DNA from: Malaya genurostris
Lineage: Eukaryota; Arthropoda; Insecta; Diptera; Culicidae
DNA: 64,000 bases
Assembly: GCF_030247185.1 (NCBI RefSeq)
Contig: NC_080571.1
Span: 105,731,128 to 105,795,127 of the forward strand
Reading direction: 5' to 3'
Part shown: positions 45,303 through 55,299 of the stretch, one piece after another
Numbering within the stretch: position 1 is the stretch's first letter
Layout: every line of letters starts with the position of its first letter
The notes under the pieces: model-generated
What the model saw: only the letters and a program-made list of their open reading frames with translations
What the model was told of the DNA's origin: nothing
Database searches by the model: none
Program-made: the position numbers and the translations under genes

Positions 45303-46645
45303 ATGTCTAGTGTAAATTCTGACCCCCCCGTTCCCGATGATCAAATGGAGACTTCCCTTGACTATAAAAAGTCTCGCATAAAGAGCTATCCGGATGGGCT
45401 CGCACTACCGGCCGGTCCTTATGCGGTCTATTTCCGGACCAAATCGAAAGAAAAAAAATTAAATATTTTAAAAATATCGCGGGACCTGTCCTCGCGATAC
45501 AATACTATAAAAAGTTTTGATAAGATACGTCCAGACAAGCTCAGGGTCCTGTTTACCAGTTCAAAACAGGCTAATGAGCTCGTTCAAAATGATCCTTTTA
45601 CGCGGGAGTACCGCGTCTACGTGCCAGCTCGTGAAGTCGAAATCGACGGTGTGGTCACCGATTCGAGTTTGACTTGCGAGGACGTTCTTAAGTACGGGGC
45701 GGGTTGTTTTAAAGACCCCTCACTTAAGAATGTCAAGATACTGGATTGCAAGCGATTGCAGTATCGATCGCCGGGGATGGAACAAAGTCCTATCCCCAAT
45801 CAGACTCTTATCGTGTGACCTTCGCCGGTTCTGCTTTGCCTAACTACATCCTCTTGGACCGGGTTCGTTTGCCTGTTCGCCTATTCGTACCCCGAGTAAT
45901 GAACTGTACTAATTGCAAACAACTGGGGCATACAGCTACCCATTGCAGCAATAAGCCACGTTGTGCTAACTGTGGGGAAGCTCATGCGGACGGCTCTTGC
46001 GGTAAGGATGCTGAAAAGTGTCTCTACTGTAAGGAGGGTCCGCATGACCTCTCTGATTGTCCCGCTTACAAACTGCGAGGTGATCGAATGAAGCGTTCCC
46101 TAAAGGAGCACTCCAAGCGTTCTTTCGCAGAGATGCTTAAAAGTGCCACCCCTCCTAAACAGACAACGAACCCATATGCCTGCTTGTCAACTGACGAGAG
46201 CGATTCTGACGACCCTTTGGAAGGTCCATCTTCGGCGGTCCCTCATAGCTGTAGGAAAAGAATAAATAAATCCTCTCATAAGCTACCTAGTAAGGGTTCG
46301 AAGGTGTCTTCCGAAGGGCTTCGAAAAGTTACAGCTAACGGGAATCGGGACACAACACCGAAGCAAAAAGCTCCTGGTCTCGGAAAACTCAATTCCGAGA
46401 TGGAATTCCCACGACTTCCCGGGACTACAAAATCCCCAAGCGTCCCAGAAAATCTACCAGAGAACCAACTAGGTGCTGGACTTATCAAGTTCTCTGATGT
46501 TGTGGACTGGATTTTTACAACTTTCAATATTTCAGACCCTCTTAGAAGCATTTTAATTGCTTTCATGCCAACAGTAAAAACATATTTGAAGCAGTTGACT
46601 GCAAATTGGCCCCTTCTCTCAGCGATTGTATCCTTCGATGGCTAA
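45303..46645 (+). pseudogene. LINE ORF1 (gag-like, CCHC zinc knuckles), one-base frameshift
   Basis: ORF1 proteins of I-clade LINEs bind the element RNA and form the particle. The frame opens at 45,303 (MSSVNSDPPVPDD). At about 45,775 the run 'ccggggatgg' is one G short: the frame ends at 45,818, while the correct continuation (DGTKSYPQSDSYRVTF) is in the next frame to 46,645. After the break come three zinc knuckles (CTNCKQLGHTATHC, CANCGEAHADGSC, CLYCKEGPHDLSDC) and a basic, Ser/Pro-rich tail. Everything else is open, so this is a fresh mutation or a sequencing error in a G run. The stop overlaps ORF2's start. Confidence 0.85.
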
Positions 46646-49600
46646 ATCATCCACCGAGGTCACGGATCTAATCACTGTTTTACAGTGGAATTGCAGAAGT
46701 ATCATCCCAAAAATAGATTCTTTTAAATTTCTAGTAAATAATCTGAAATGTGACGCATTTGCATTGTGCGAAACTTGGCTAACTTCTGAAATATCCTTAA
46801 ACTTCCACGATTTTAACATTATTCGCCTGGATCGAGATGTTCCCTATGGAGGAGTACTTTTAGGGATCAAAAAGTGCTATTCTTTTTATCGAATTAACCT
46901 CCCCTCGATACCAGGTATTGAAGTTGTCGCATGTCATGTTACAATCAAAGGTAAGGACCTTTGTATTGCTTCCATCTACATTCCCCCTAGAGCCTTGGTT
47001 GGGCATCGGCGGCTCAGTAATATCATAGAGCTCCTTCCCGCACCGACGTTGGTTTTAGGAGACTTTAACTCACACGGTACGGGATGGGGCTGTCTTCACG
47101 ACGATAACAGATCAGCTATGATCCATGATATTTGCGACAACTTCAATATGACAATCTTGAATACGGGAGAAATGACACGGATTCCTGCACCACCAGCAAG
47201 ACCAAGTGCGCTGGATTTATCCCTTTGCTCGACATCGCTACGGTTGGATTGCACGTGGGAGGTAATTCCTGATCCCCACGGTAGTGATCATCTACCGATC
47301 GTAATATCAATCACCAGCGGCTTAAAACCATCGAAGACAATCAATGTTTCGTATGACCTCACACGAAATATTGATTGGAATAGCTATGCGACCTCGATAT
47401 CTGAGAAACTTGAAAGAACTCTACAACTTCCTCCGGAGGAAGAGTACACGTTTTTGGCTGGCTTGATTCTCGATACTGCGATTCAAGCTCAGACGAAACG
47501 TGTACCCGGCGCAAAAACTAACATCCGTCCTCCCAACCCGTGGTGGGACAAAGAGTGCACAAATTTAAACGCGGAGAGAGCCTCCGCGTATAAAAAATTC
47601 AGAAAAAATGGAACACCTGATAATTACCGGAATTACGCGGCGTTAGACGTTAAAACTAAGAACTTGATTAGAGCCAAGAAACGCGGTTACTGGCGTCGGT
47701 TTATAGACGGCTTAACGAAAGAAACATCTATGAGCACTCTTTGGAACACAGCCCGACGAATGCGCAACCATAACACCACGAATGAAAGCGAGGAATACTC
47801 CAACCGCTGGATATTCGATTTCGCTAAAAAAGTATGCCCAGACTCTGTTCCGGAACAGAAGATCACCCGCGCCGCGACACCAAATACAAACGAATCACCG
47901 TTTTCGATGGTAGAGCTTTCACTTGCACTTTTGTCATGTAACAATAAAGCCCCGGGATTAGACAGAATAAAATTCAACTTGTTGAAAAATCTGCCTGACC
48001 CCGCCAAAAGGCGCTTGCTGAATTTATTCAACAAGTTCCTCACGGGTAATATTGTCCCACACGACTGGAGACAAGTCAGAGTTATCGCCATCCAAAAACC
48101 AGGGAAACCAGCCTCCGATCACAATTCGTATCGGCCGATTGCTATGCTTTCCTGTATCCGGAAATTGTTCGAAAAAATGATTCTGTTTCGTCTAGACAAT
48201 TGGGTCGAAACTAATGGTTTACTTTCAGATACACAATTTGGTTTCCGCAGGGGCAAAGGAACGAACGATTGTCTTGCGTTGCTCTCAACAGAAATTCAAA
48301 TGGCATTTGCTCGTAAAGAACAAATGGCGTCAGTTTTCCTAGACATTAAGGGGGCTTTTGACTCAGTTTCTATAAATATCCTATCTGAGAAGTTGCATCA
48401 GCATGGTCTTTCGCCAGTTTTGAACAACTTTTTACATAATCTATTGTCTGAGAAACACATGTACTTTGCGCATGGTGATTTGTCGACAATACGATTCAGC
48501 TACATGGGTCTTCCTCAGGGCTCATGCTTAAGCCCCCTTTTATACAATTTTTACGTAAGTAATATCGATGAATGTATCAACACATCTTGCACGCTAAGAC
48601 AACTTGCCGACGACAGCGTTGTGTCTATTATAGGACCCAAAGCTGCCGATCTCCAAGGACCATTACAAGATACCCTCGACAACTTATCATCATGGGCTCT
48701 TCAAATGGGTATCGAGTTCTCTACGGAGAAAACTGAGCTGGTTGTATTTTCGAGGAAGCGAGAATCAGCACAATTACAGCTTCAACTAAGGGGTGAAACC
48801 ATAGCTCAGGCCTTCACATTTAAATATCTCGGGGTCTGGTTCGACTCCAAAGGCACCTGGGGATGTCACATTAGGTATCTGAAACAAAAATGCCAGCAGA
48901 GAATCAACTTTCTTCGTACAATAACCGGATCATGGTGGGGTGCCCACCCAGGAGACCTGATCAGGTTGTATCAAACAACGATATTGTCCGTGATGGAATA
49001 CGGATGCTTCTGCTTCCGATCAGTGGCGAACACTCATTTCATCAAGCTGGAAAGAATTCAGTATCGTTGTTTGCGTATTGCCTTGGGTTGCATGCAATCG
49101 ACTCATACGATGAGCCTCGAAGTGCTGGCAGGCGTTCTTCCACTGAAAAACCGGTTCTGGGATCTCTCATATCGTTTGCTCATTCGATGCGACATTTTGA
49201 ATCCTCTGGTGATTGAAAACTTCGAAAGGTTAGTTGAGCTTAACTCTCAAACCCGTTTTATGTCCTTGTATTTTGATTACATGGCTCAGAATATTAATCC
49301 TTCTTCGTTTGTTTCCAACCGTGCTCGTTTCTTGGATACTTCTGATTCTACTGTGTTTTTCGACACATCCATGAGAGAAGAAATTCGTGGAATTCCGGAT
49401 CACGTGCGCCCTCAAGTGGCCCCAAATATTTTTTATAATAAATTTAGAACAGTCAACTGTGAAAAGGTGTTTTACACTGACGGATCAAACATCAACGAGT
49501 CCACAGGCTTCGGCATCTTCAATCAAAACATCACCGCTTCTTACAAACTCAGTGATCCGGCTTCAGTTTACGTCGCAGAATTAGCTGCTATTCAGTACAC

Positions 49601-50318
49601 CCTCGAGATCATTGAAACCATGCCCAAAGACCATTACTTCATTGTCACGGACAGTCTAAGTTCAATAGAAGCTCTCCGGGCAATGAAGCCAGGAAAGTAT
49701 CCCTCATATTTCCTGGGGAAAATACGGGAACATTTGAGAACTTTATCTGAACGGTCTTATTTAATATCGTTAGTCTGGGTCCCTTCGCATTGTTCCATTC
49801 CGGGCAATGAAAAGGCAGACTTATTGGCTAAAGTGGGCGCATTGGAAGGTGATATTTATGAAAGACCAATCTGCTTCAATGAATTTTTCAGTATTTCTCG
49901 TCAGAAAACTCTCGAAAGTTGGCAAACTTCATGGACGAATGACGAACTGGGACGATGGCTACACTCCATTATCCCTAAGGTATCGACGAAACCTTGGTTC
50001 AAGGGGATGAACATGAGTCGTGATTTCATTCGCGTTATGTCACGGCTCATGTCAAATCACTATACATTCAACGCACATCTCCGGCGTATCGGGATCGTGG
50101 AGAACGGGCTCTGCACCTGTGGCGACGGTTATCAGGACATCGAGCATGTCGTGTGGTCGTGCGTAGAGTATCGTGACGCCAGGTCGAAGCTACTGGAATC
50201 CCTCAGGGCCCGAGGTAGACCGCCTGAGGTGCCGGTTCGGGATGTGTTGGCGAGTCGGGATAGTTCATATATGCTTCTCATATACCAGTACCTCAAACAC
50301 ATTGATATACAAGTGTAA
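46638..50318 (+). CDS. LINE ORF2: endonuclease, reverse transcriptase, RNase H
   Basis: 1226 codons, open throughout. The ATG at 46,638 overlaps ORF1's stop as ATGGCTAA, suggesting reinitiation. AP-type endonuclease at about residues 14-225: LQWNCRS, CETWL, LGDFNSHGTGW, PHGSDHLPIV. RT at about 420-740: NNKAPGLDRI, FLDIKGAFDSV, GLPQGSCLSPLLYN, and LADDS in place of the usual F/YADD. RNase H at about 940-1070: FYTDGSN, AELAAIQ, VTDSLSS and WVPSHCSIPGNEKADLLAK supply the D-E-D-H/D set. A C-terminal CTCGDGYQDIEHVVWSC is a zinc-binding-like motif common in such LINEs. The protein nicks target DNA and copies its RNA there. No broken motif is visible. Confidence 0.93.
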   Translation: MAKSSTEVTDLITVLQWNCRSIIPKIDSFKFLVNNLKCDAFALCETWLTSEISLNFHDFNIIRLDRDVPYGGVLLGIKKCYSFYRINLPSIPGIEVVACHVTIKGKDLCIASIYIPPRALVGHRRLSNIIELLPAPTLVLGDFNSHGTGWGCLHDDNRSAMIHDICDNFNMTILNTGEMTRIPAPPARPSALDLSLCSTSLRLDCTWEVIPDPHGSDHLPIVISITSGLKPSKTINVSYDLTRNIDWNSYATSISEKLERTLQLPPEEEYTFLAGLILDTAIQAQTKRVPGAKTNIRPPNPWWDKECTNLNAERASAYKKFRKNGTPDNYRNYAALDVKTKNLIRAKKRGYWRRFIDGLTKETSMSTLWNTARRMRNHNTTNESEEYSNRWIFDFAKKVCPDSVPEQKITRAATPNTNESPFSMVELSLALLSCNNKAPGLDRIKFNLLKNLPDPAKRRLLNLFNKFLTGNIVPHDWRQVRVIAIQKPGKPASDHNSYRPIAMLSCIRKLFEKMILFRLDNWVETNGLLSDTQFGFRRGKGTNDCLALLSTEIQMAFARKEQMASVFLDIKGAFDSVSINILSEKLHQHGLSPVLNNFLHNLLSEKHMYFAHGDLSTIRFSYMGLPQGSCLSPLLYNFYVSNIDECINTSCTLRQLADDSVVSIIGPKAADLQGPLQDTLDNLSSWALQMGIEFSTEKTELVVFSRKRESAQLQLQLRGETIAQAFTFKYLGVWFDSKGTWGCHIRYLKQKCQQRINFLRTITGSWWGAHPGDLIRLYQTTILSVMEYGCFCFRSVANTHFIKLERIQYRCLRIALGCMQSTHTMSLEVLAGVLPLKNRFWDLSYRLLIRCDILNPLVIENFERLVELNSQTRFMSLYFDYMAQNINPSSFVSNRARFLDTSDSTVFFDTSMREEIRGIPDHVRPQVAPNIFYNKFRTVNCEKVFYTDGSNINESTGFGIFNQNITASYKLSDPASVYVAELAAIQYTLEIIETMPKDHYFIVTDSLSSIEALRAMKPGKYPSYFLGKIREHLRTLSERSYLISLVWVPSHCSIPGNEKADLLAKVGALEGDIYERPICFNEFFSISRQKTLESWQTSWTNDELGRWLHSIIPKVSTKPWFKGMNMSRDFIRVMSRLMSNHYTFNAHLRRIGIVENGLCTCGDGYQDIEHVVWSCVEYRDARSKLLESLRARGRPPEVPVRDVLASRDSSYMLLIYQYLKHIDIQV

Positions 50319-50921
50319 TGTGTTATTCCTCGCTCAGAAAATATAATCTCCACCTACAGGTTCGACACTAACATCCGCCCGATTCTCTCGATCCCCGTCC
50401 CTGTTCACCATCTTCATTGGAATTAACAAGATCTTTTTTTTTGTCACTAACTTTTTCGTTCCCCTTTCCCTGTTTTTTCACCATCTCGATGGCAACTAAT
50501 TAGATCTCTGTCGTTTTCAAACATTTTGTTCCCACACCCCTTTTTTACCCCGTTTCCCACAATATTTACTTCTTTTTTTCATTCTCTTCCGTAACATCAC
50601 CATCACCGGAAGACCGCTCCAGTCAATGACCAGCATGCGGGCCACCCGCCGGGCCTTCGTAGCCTGGGGGTGTTTCCCGCGGACCCTCACGGACCGAAGA
50701 ATGCGGCCAACATAGAAAATTACCATCGCCATCTGGAATCATCTCATCCTAAATTCAATTCACCGGCCACTACCGATCGCCAGATACTATATTACATAAT
50801 GATACTACTCTAGTTTTAAGTTAGACGATAATTAAGATTAGTAAATACCCTTGGCATCTTAGAGCTTAAGCAGTGTGCCTTAATATTATATTATATTATT
50901 GAATAAAAAAAAAAAAAAAAA
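50319..50921 (+). terminator. LINE 3' UTR, AATAAA signal and poly(A) tail
   Basis: The 3' UTR runs from the ORF2 stop to gaataaaa at 50,901 and an A run to 50,921. The open frame on its minus strand (50,517-50,732) is a shadow. The tail is directly followed by the target-site duplication. Confidence 0.8.
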
Positions 50922-50932
50922 AGAAATTATTT

Positions 50933-52066
50933 ATTTTTGCCTTTCTCATATAGGAAGGCTATTCAATCACTGTGAAAACCGACTTTTTAAACGAGGCAGT
51001 GTGCACTCATTTTTCTCTGAAACGGCTCAACCGATTTTTACAATCTAAGATTCAAATGAAAGGTCTTATAGTTTCCTAAAAATTTCTAGAACATTTCATC
51101 CGGATCCGACATCCAATTCCGGAACTAAAGCGTGATAAGTGGAAAATTACCAATTTCATTAGTATTTTTTTTCACAAACGATGGTCAAAAACAGGTACAA
51201 ATCCCATAAAACTGTCTGATAAATTATTGTAGTTTGCAGAGCTTGTTAGTTTGTGGGCATAAAAATTTATTTCGGCACTACTGGTCCCTCCTTTTCCTGT
51301 TCCGGAAGCACCGAAAGTGGTGAAGAATAACTCCAAAAATAGTACTCACTTCAATTTCTCTGCGATGCTCATAAATCAAGATTTGAATTGAAGCTCATAA
51401 TATCTTTAAAAATACTGTGAAATTTCATCCGGTTCCGCAGTTACAAGGCGATGAGTGTCAATGTTTTCAAATCATCATATAGATTGACAATATGTACAGC
51501 ACCGAAAGAAAAAGAAAACAAAAAACGAACGATGCGGCTTTGTTCTATTTCGTACACGCTATGAAGAAATCGAGACGGTCGACCGAAATAATAATTAGAT
51601 TTCGTCTAATTGGTTTAATCGAAATAAAGCATGAGATAGTAAGTCTAGGTTTAACTAGGTTCAAAACTGTTCCAATTTGTAGGTTATATTTGTTGCTGGC
51701 AAACAAACCAACATCGGCTATACCGGTCATCTGAATCCGGTTTTGGAAGAATTGGAAATGGTGATTAAAACTACAAAAGGGTCTCACTTGCTTTCTTTCA
51801 AGATGGCCACATCGATATTCACAAACTTATAGGTTCAAAGGAAAAGTCTTACAGTTTCTTACAGAATTCCTAAAATTTTTGTAGATACTACTTCCGGTTC
51901 CGGAACTACAGGGTAAACAAGATTTGTAGAGTTTGTTAGATTAGGTCCGAACAAACTTTCCTATTTCTATTCAATGATTAGTTGTTTTAGCGAATTCCAC
52001 AGTAATATTTGTGATGTTATGAGTAATATGATAATGGCATCATTACACCACTAGGTAGATTAAAAC
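50933..52066 (-). repeat. family F, copy 4 (inverse of copy 1)
   Basis: Reading inward from 52,066: ctacctagtggtgtaatgatgc, then cctattctattc-type sequence as in copy 1, ending with gcctttctcatataggaagg at 50,939. It is colinear with 8,838-10,535 in reverse, but it lacks the ATT array and its ~290 bp surroundings: at the corresponding place it has only aaataataatta (51,587-51,600). It begins immediately after the LINE's target duplication. Confidence 0.75.
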
Positions 52067-52204
52067 AGGTTTATATTTACAGGATTATATATAACTTATA
52101 TCACCCATTTTTTACATTACGGCTGCGCTAACTCAAAATTACATTCCAAATGTAACAACGAACATGTTCCAATCTGCTAATAGGACTTTCTACGGATGAA
52201 TTAT

Positions 52205-52452
52205 AAAACATGGCATGGACTGGACATGTAGCAAGAATGCAGGAAGATAAAATGGCCTATGTGATCCTCAGCAGAGAACCTAGAAAAGATCGTCGATTGC
52301 GGTGCAGATCTCGCTCTCCCTGGCGCGTGCAATTGAGGAAAATGTGAGTGCAGAGGAGTACAGAGCGACTGGATAACGGCGGTCGAGTATCTGGAAATCT
52401 ACAACTCGTTCGGTTATGTTCCGGAGACGAGATGTGCACCATTTAAGTAAGT
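52205..52452 (+). pseudogene. RTE-type LINE, C-terminal fragment
   Basis: The plus-strand frame MAWTGHVARMQEDKMAYVIL followed by SREPRKDRRLRCRSRSPW is the conserved C-terminal block of RTE-like RT proteins (compare RWAGHVARMSENNPVKMI at 39,675). It ends in a gtaagtgag-like tail, as the RTE copies do. Only the 3' tip remains. Confidence 0.65.
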
Positions 52453-53572
52453 GAGTAGTATGTCCACTCCGCATTCTGTAAGTAATATTTCCTTCGAATT
52501 GAATGTACCACGGATTGAATAGATTAGTAATATATTAATATTTGTAACGCACTAGCCCGAATCGTAAGATCTTGAAGTAATTCATCTGCGGAAGCCATTT
52601 TCAACCTGTTTAGTTCACTTCATCTGATTTTTTTTTTCTCGCAAGATGGAATATTAAATTTTATTGTGCTGTCATGTGAAATGTACACGTGTATCGTATA
52701 CAACTCGAACTTAAATTGATATGTAAAAAAACATATGCAGCAATGAAATGGTTGAAAACATAAAACTCAACCCAATCATAAGATTCCACTTATGATTTTC
52801 TTATGTACACTATCCTCAGTGTGCCATCATGTTTACTTTTTGTTTGAGTATAGTGACGGCTTCAGTAGCTGTAAGCAATTAGATTTTTCAGTAATAGACT
52901 TAAATGAATAGGTTTTTATTATAATACTTACACAACTATGTAATATCCATAGTTGATATATTGCAGGATCAACAATCGTATAATTACATTTTCGACTGAT
53001 CGATATTTTGAATTCCGACTCTTGATTATTTATAATTTGAGCCTTCCTTTTGACAGATCATAATACTTCATTCGAGTAAAAGATAGCTATCTGCGATTAA
53101 GTGACTCTCTTTGTTTACATTATCCTTGGATTATCACTGTTGCAATTAACATTATTTCAAAGAGATTTGTAAAAAGATTAATAGACTATTTGGTTAAAAT
53201 ATATATATTGTGTAAACATTTGGCAAATCAAGTTAATTTCCAAAGCGAAAGTTGAAATGAGGACCCCTGAATGTTTTGAAAAAGAGCCTAGAAGTGCGCA
53301 TTAGCGGTTCTGTGACTTTCGCATATAAAAAGAAAGAGAGACATTGAAAAGTTTTGAAACAAAGCGATTATAATTGCTGTAAGGTACATAGTCTTCAGAA
53401 TACATAATTCTCTTAATAAAACAAAAATTATCGAGAAAAAAATAGAAGTAGCTTTTATGGGTTTTTTTCATGTTATGCGTATTAGAAACTATTGTTTGAA
53501 AAAACCACTCTAGTCGTCGATTCTATTTTACAACTTTTTCCACATGGTTAGTCTTTTTAAGGCCAGTTTTAG
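52453..53572. other. anonymous AT-rich DNA
   Basis: No gene or recognised repeat. Confidence 0.4.
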
Positions 53573-54480
53573 ATTCTACCTTTCTCATATAGAAAGGTTA
53601 TGCAATCACTTGAAAAACCGACTAGTAAAAATTGACCCGGAGGGCCAAGTATCATATACCATTCGACTTAGTTCATCGTGCTGAGCAATGTCTGTGTGTG
53701 TGTGTTTTTGTATGAGTGTGTGTGAATGTGTCAAATAATCTCACTAAATTTTTTCGGAGATGGCAGAGCCGATTTTGACAAACTTAGATTCAAATGAATG
53801 GTCTCGTGGTCCCATACGGAATTCCTGAATTTCATCCGGATCCGACTTCCGGTTCCGGAGTTATATAATAAAGTGTGTTAAATATTGTGCATTGCACTTA
53901 AACCGGCGAAACAAAAACCGTAATAAAATTTCTAAACTGGTCTCAAAACTACACAAACCAATAGCCATTATCAGTAGGCAACTAAACAAACCGATTCCGG
54001 CTATCCTGGTTCCCAGCCTCCTGTTCCGTAAGCATCAAAAATATTGGTAATATAGTCCAAAATGTATCTCACTCACTTTTCTTAGCAATGGTTTGACCGA
54101 TTTCCACAACTTAAATTCAAATAAAAGATCTTATGGTCCCATACAAAGGTCCTGAATTTCATACGAATCCAACTTCCGGTTCCGAAGTTATAGGGTAAAG
54201 TGTGTTCAATGTTGTACACCGTCACTTAAACCGGCGAAACAAAAACCGTAAAAAATGTATAAACTGGTTTCAAAACTATCCAAATCGATTACCATTATCA
54301 GTAGGCAACTAAACAAACCGATTCCGGCTATCCTGGTTCCCGGTCTCCGGTTCCGGAAATAGTGGTCATATATTCCAAAATGGATCTCACTCACTTTTCT
54401 TAGCGATGGTTTGACCGATTTTCACAAACTTAGGCTAGTTTAAAAGCCATTGATCAAGTTCAAAGATCAAATGGCTGTGA
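53573..54480 (-). repeat. family F, copy 5, with internal tandem duplication
   Basis: It begins ctacctttctcatatagaaa and continues attcgacttagttcatcg with a (tg)n run at 53,693-53,712. A block of about 355 bp then occurs twice (53,880-54,060 and 54,235-54,420 share ttaaaccggcgaaacaaaaa, ccattatcagtaggcaacta and aaccgattccggctatcctg). This is the last repeat before the hemicentin gene. Confidence 0.7.
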
Positions 54481-55299
54481 CTTCTGGTTCCGGAGATATA
54501 CTGGTAAAATGTCTGGAATTTGCCGTAATAATTGAAAGATACAGTAAAACTGTCATTTGCACTTGGGAACTTTTCTTATGTGCATCGAGCTTTATTGTTG
54601 AATGATTAGTTTTGTAGTAAAGCAATAAGTACTTTCAAAGTTTGTAAGATACATTTCATTGCAGATTTTTATATGGGATATACTTCACATTCGATACTTG
54701 TTCCAGACTTATTTTGAGAATCAATTGATCGCTCAATATATGTAAACAGAGAAACCATCGTGAGAATTTTATTTCATGAGAGTCAGGTACACGTGCTTTT
54801 TATTTTCTCTCTCTCACAATCTCTCGTGCACTGTTATGCTTCGTGAGCTAGATATTCTTTCCGATTATTGCGCCATCTGTCTAATTGTATTTTTCAAATT
54901 CAGCGGTTCACCACGGACAGCTGTGATCTTCATTTCTGAAGCCGCTGCTGATAAGTTCGGACGATCGATCGATTTGCTGCGCGCTGTTCGCGTTCGAGAT
55001 CCGTGTGTTTGAATGTGATTTTATTCTTCAAAATCTCAATCTACAGTTGTGAAACTCGTTGGTACTGAGCACGTGTTGTGAGTTTTGTGACAATTTCAAA
55101 GGAATCGATAGCGTAGGCCCAGTTGATGGGCATGCTTTGTGAAATATTTCAAGATATCAGTTTTATTCACGAACGAGATGAGAATAGTTTCCGCCACGCT
55201 GATTTACTTCGTTGTTCAGTGAGAATTTTCAAAATTTCGGCCACCCTATAGCCAAAAAGCCATAAATTTCCTGGGATTATAAAAATTTTCAATTCAATC
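54481..55299 (+). promoter_or_regulatory. presumed promoter/5' UTR region of the hemicentin-like gene
   Basis: About 0.8 kb between the last recognised repeat and the start codon. It contains a CT run (54,808-54,824) and a GC-richer block (54,900-55,010, with acgatcgatcgatttgctgc). No convincing TATA box or initiator can be fixed, and an untranslated first exon cannot be excluded. The 78-codon open frame at 54,776 is not recognisable as protein. Confidence 0.35.

Larger units (their letters stand above)
44825..50921 (+). mobile_element. full-length I-clade LINE (ORF1 + EN-RT-RNase H)
   Basis: The 5' end cattgccgtttcaacc follows AGAAATTATTT (44,814-44,824), and the same 11 bp follows the poly(A) tail (50,922-50,932), an exact target-site duplication. 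A 478 bp leader, ORF1 with three CCHC knuckles, ORF2 with endonuclease, RT and RNase H, a 3' UTR of about 590 bp and a tail after AATAAA make the copy full length. RNase H plus a three-knuckle ORF1 points to the I superfamily (I, MosquI, Loner relatives). ORF2 is open, so the copy is young. Confidence 0.9.

Noticed and set aside
45740..45830. Programmed frameshift in LINE ORF1
   Set aside because: No slippery-site arrangement or pseudoknot is evident; one missing base in a G run explains it more simply.
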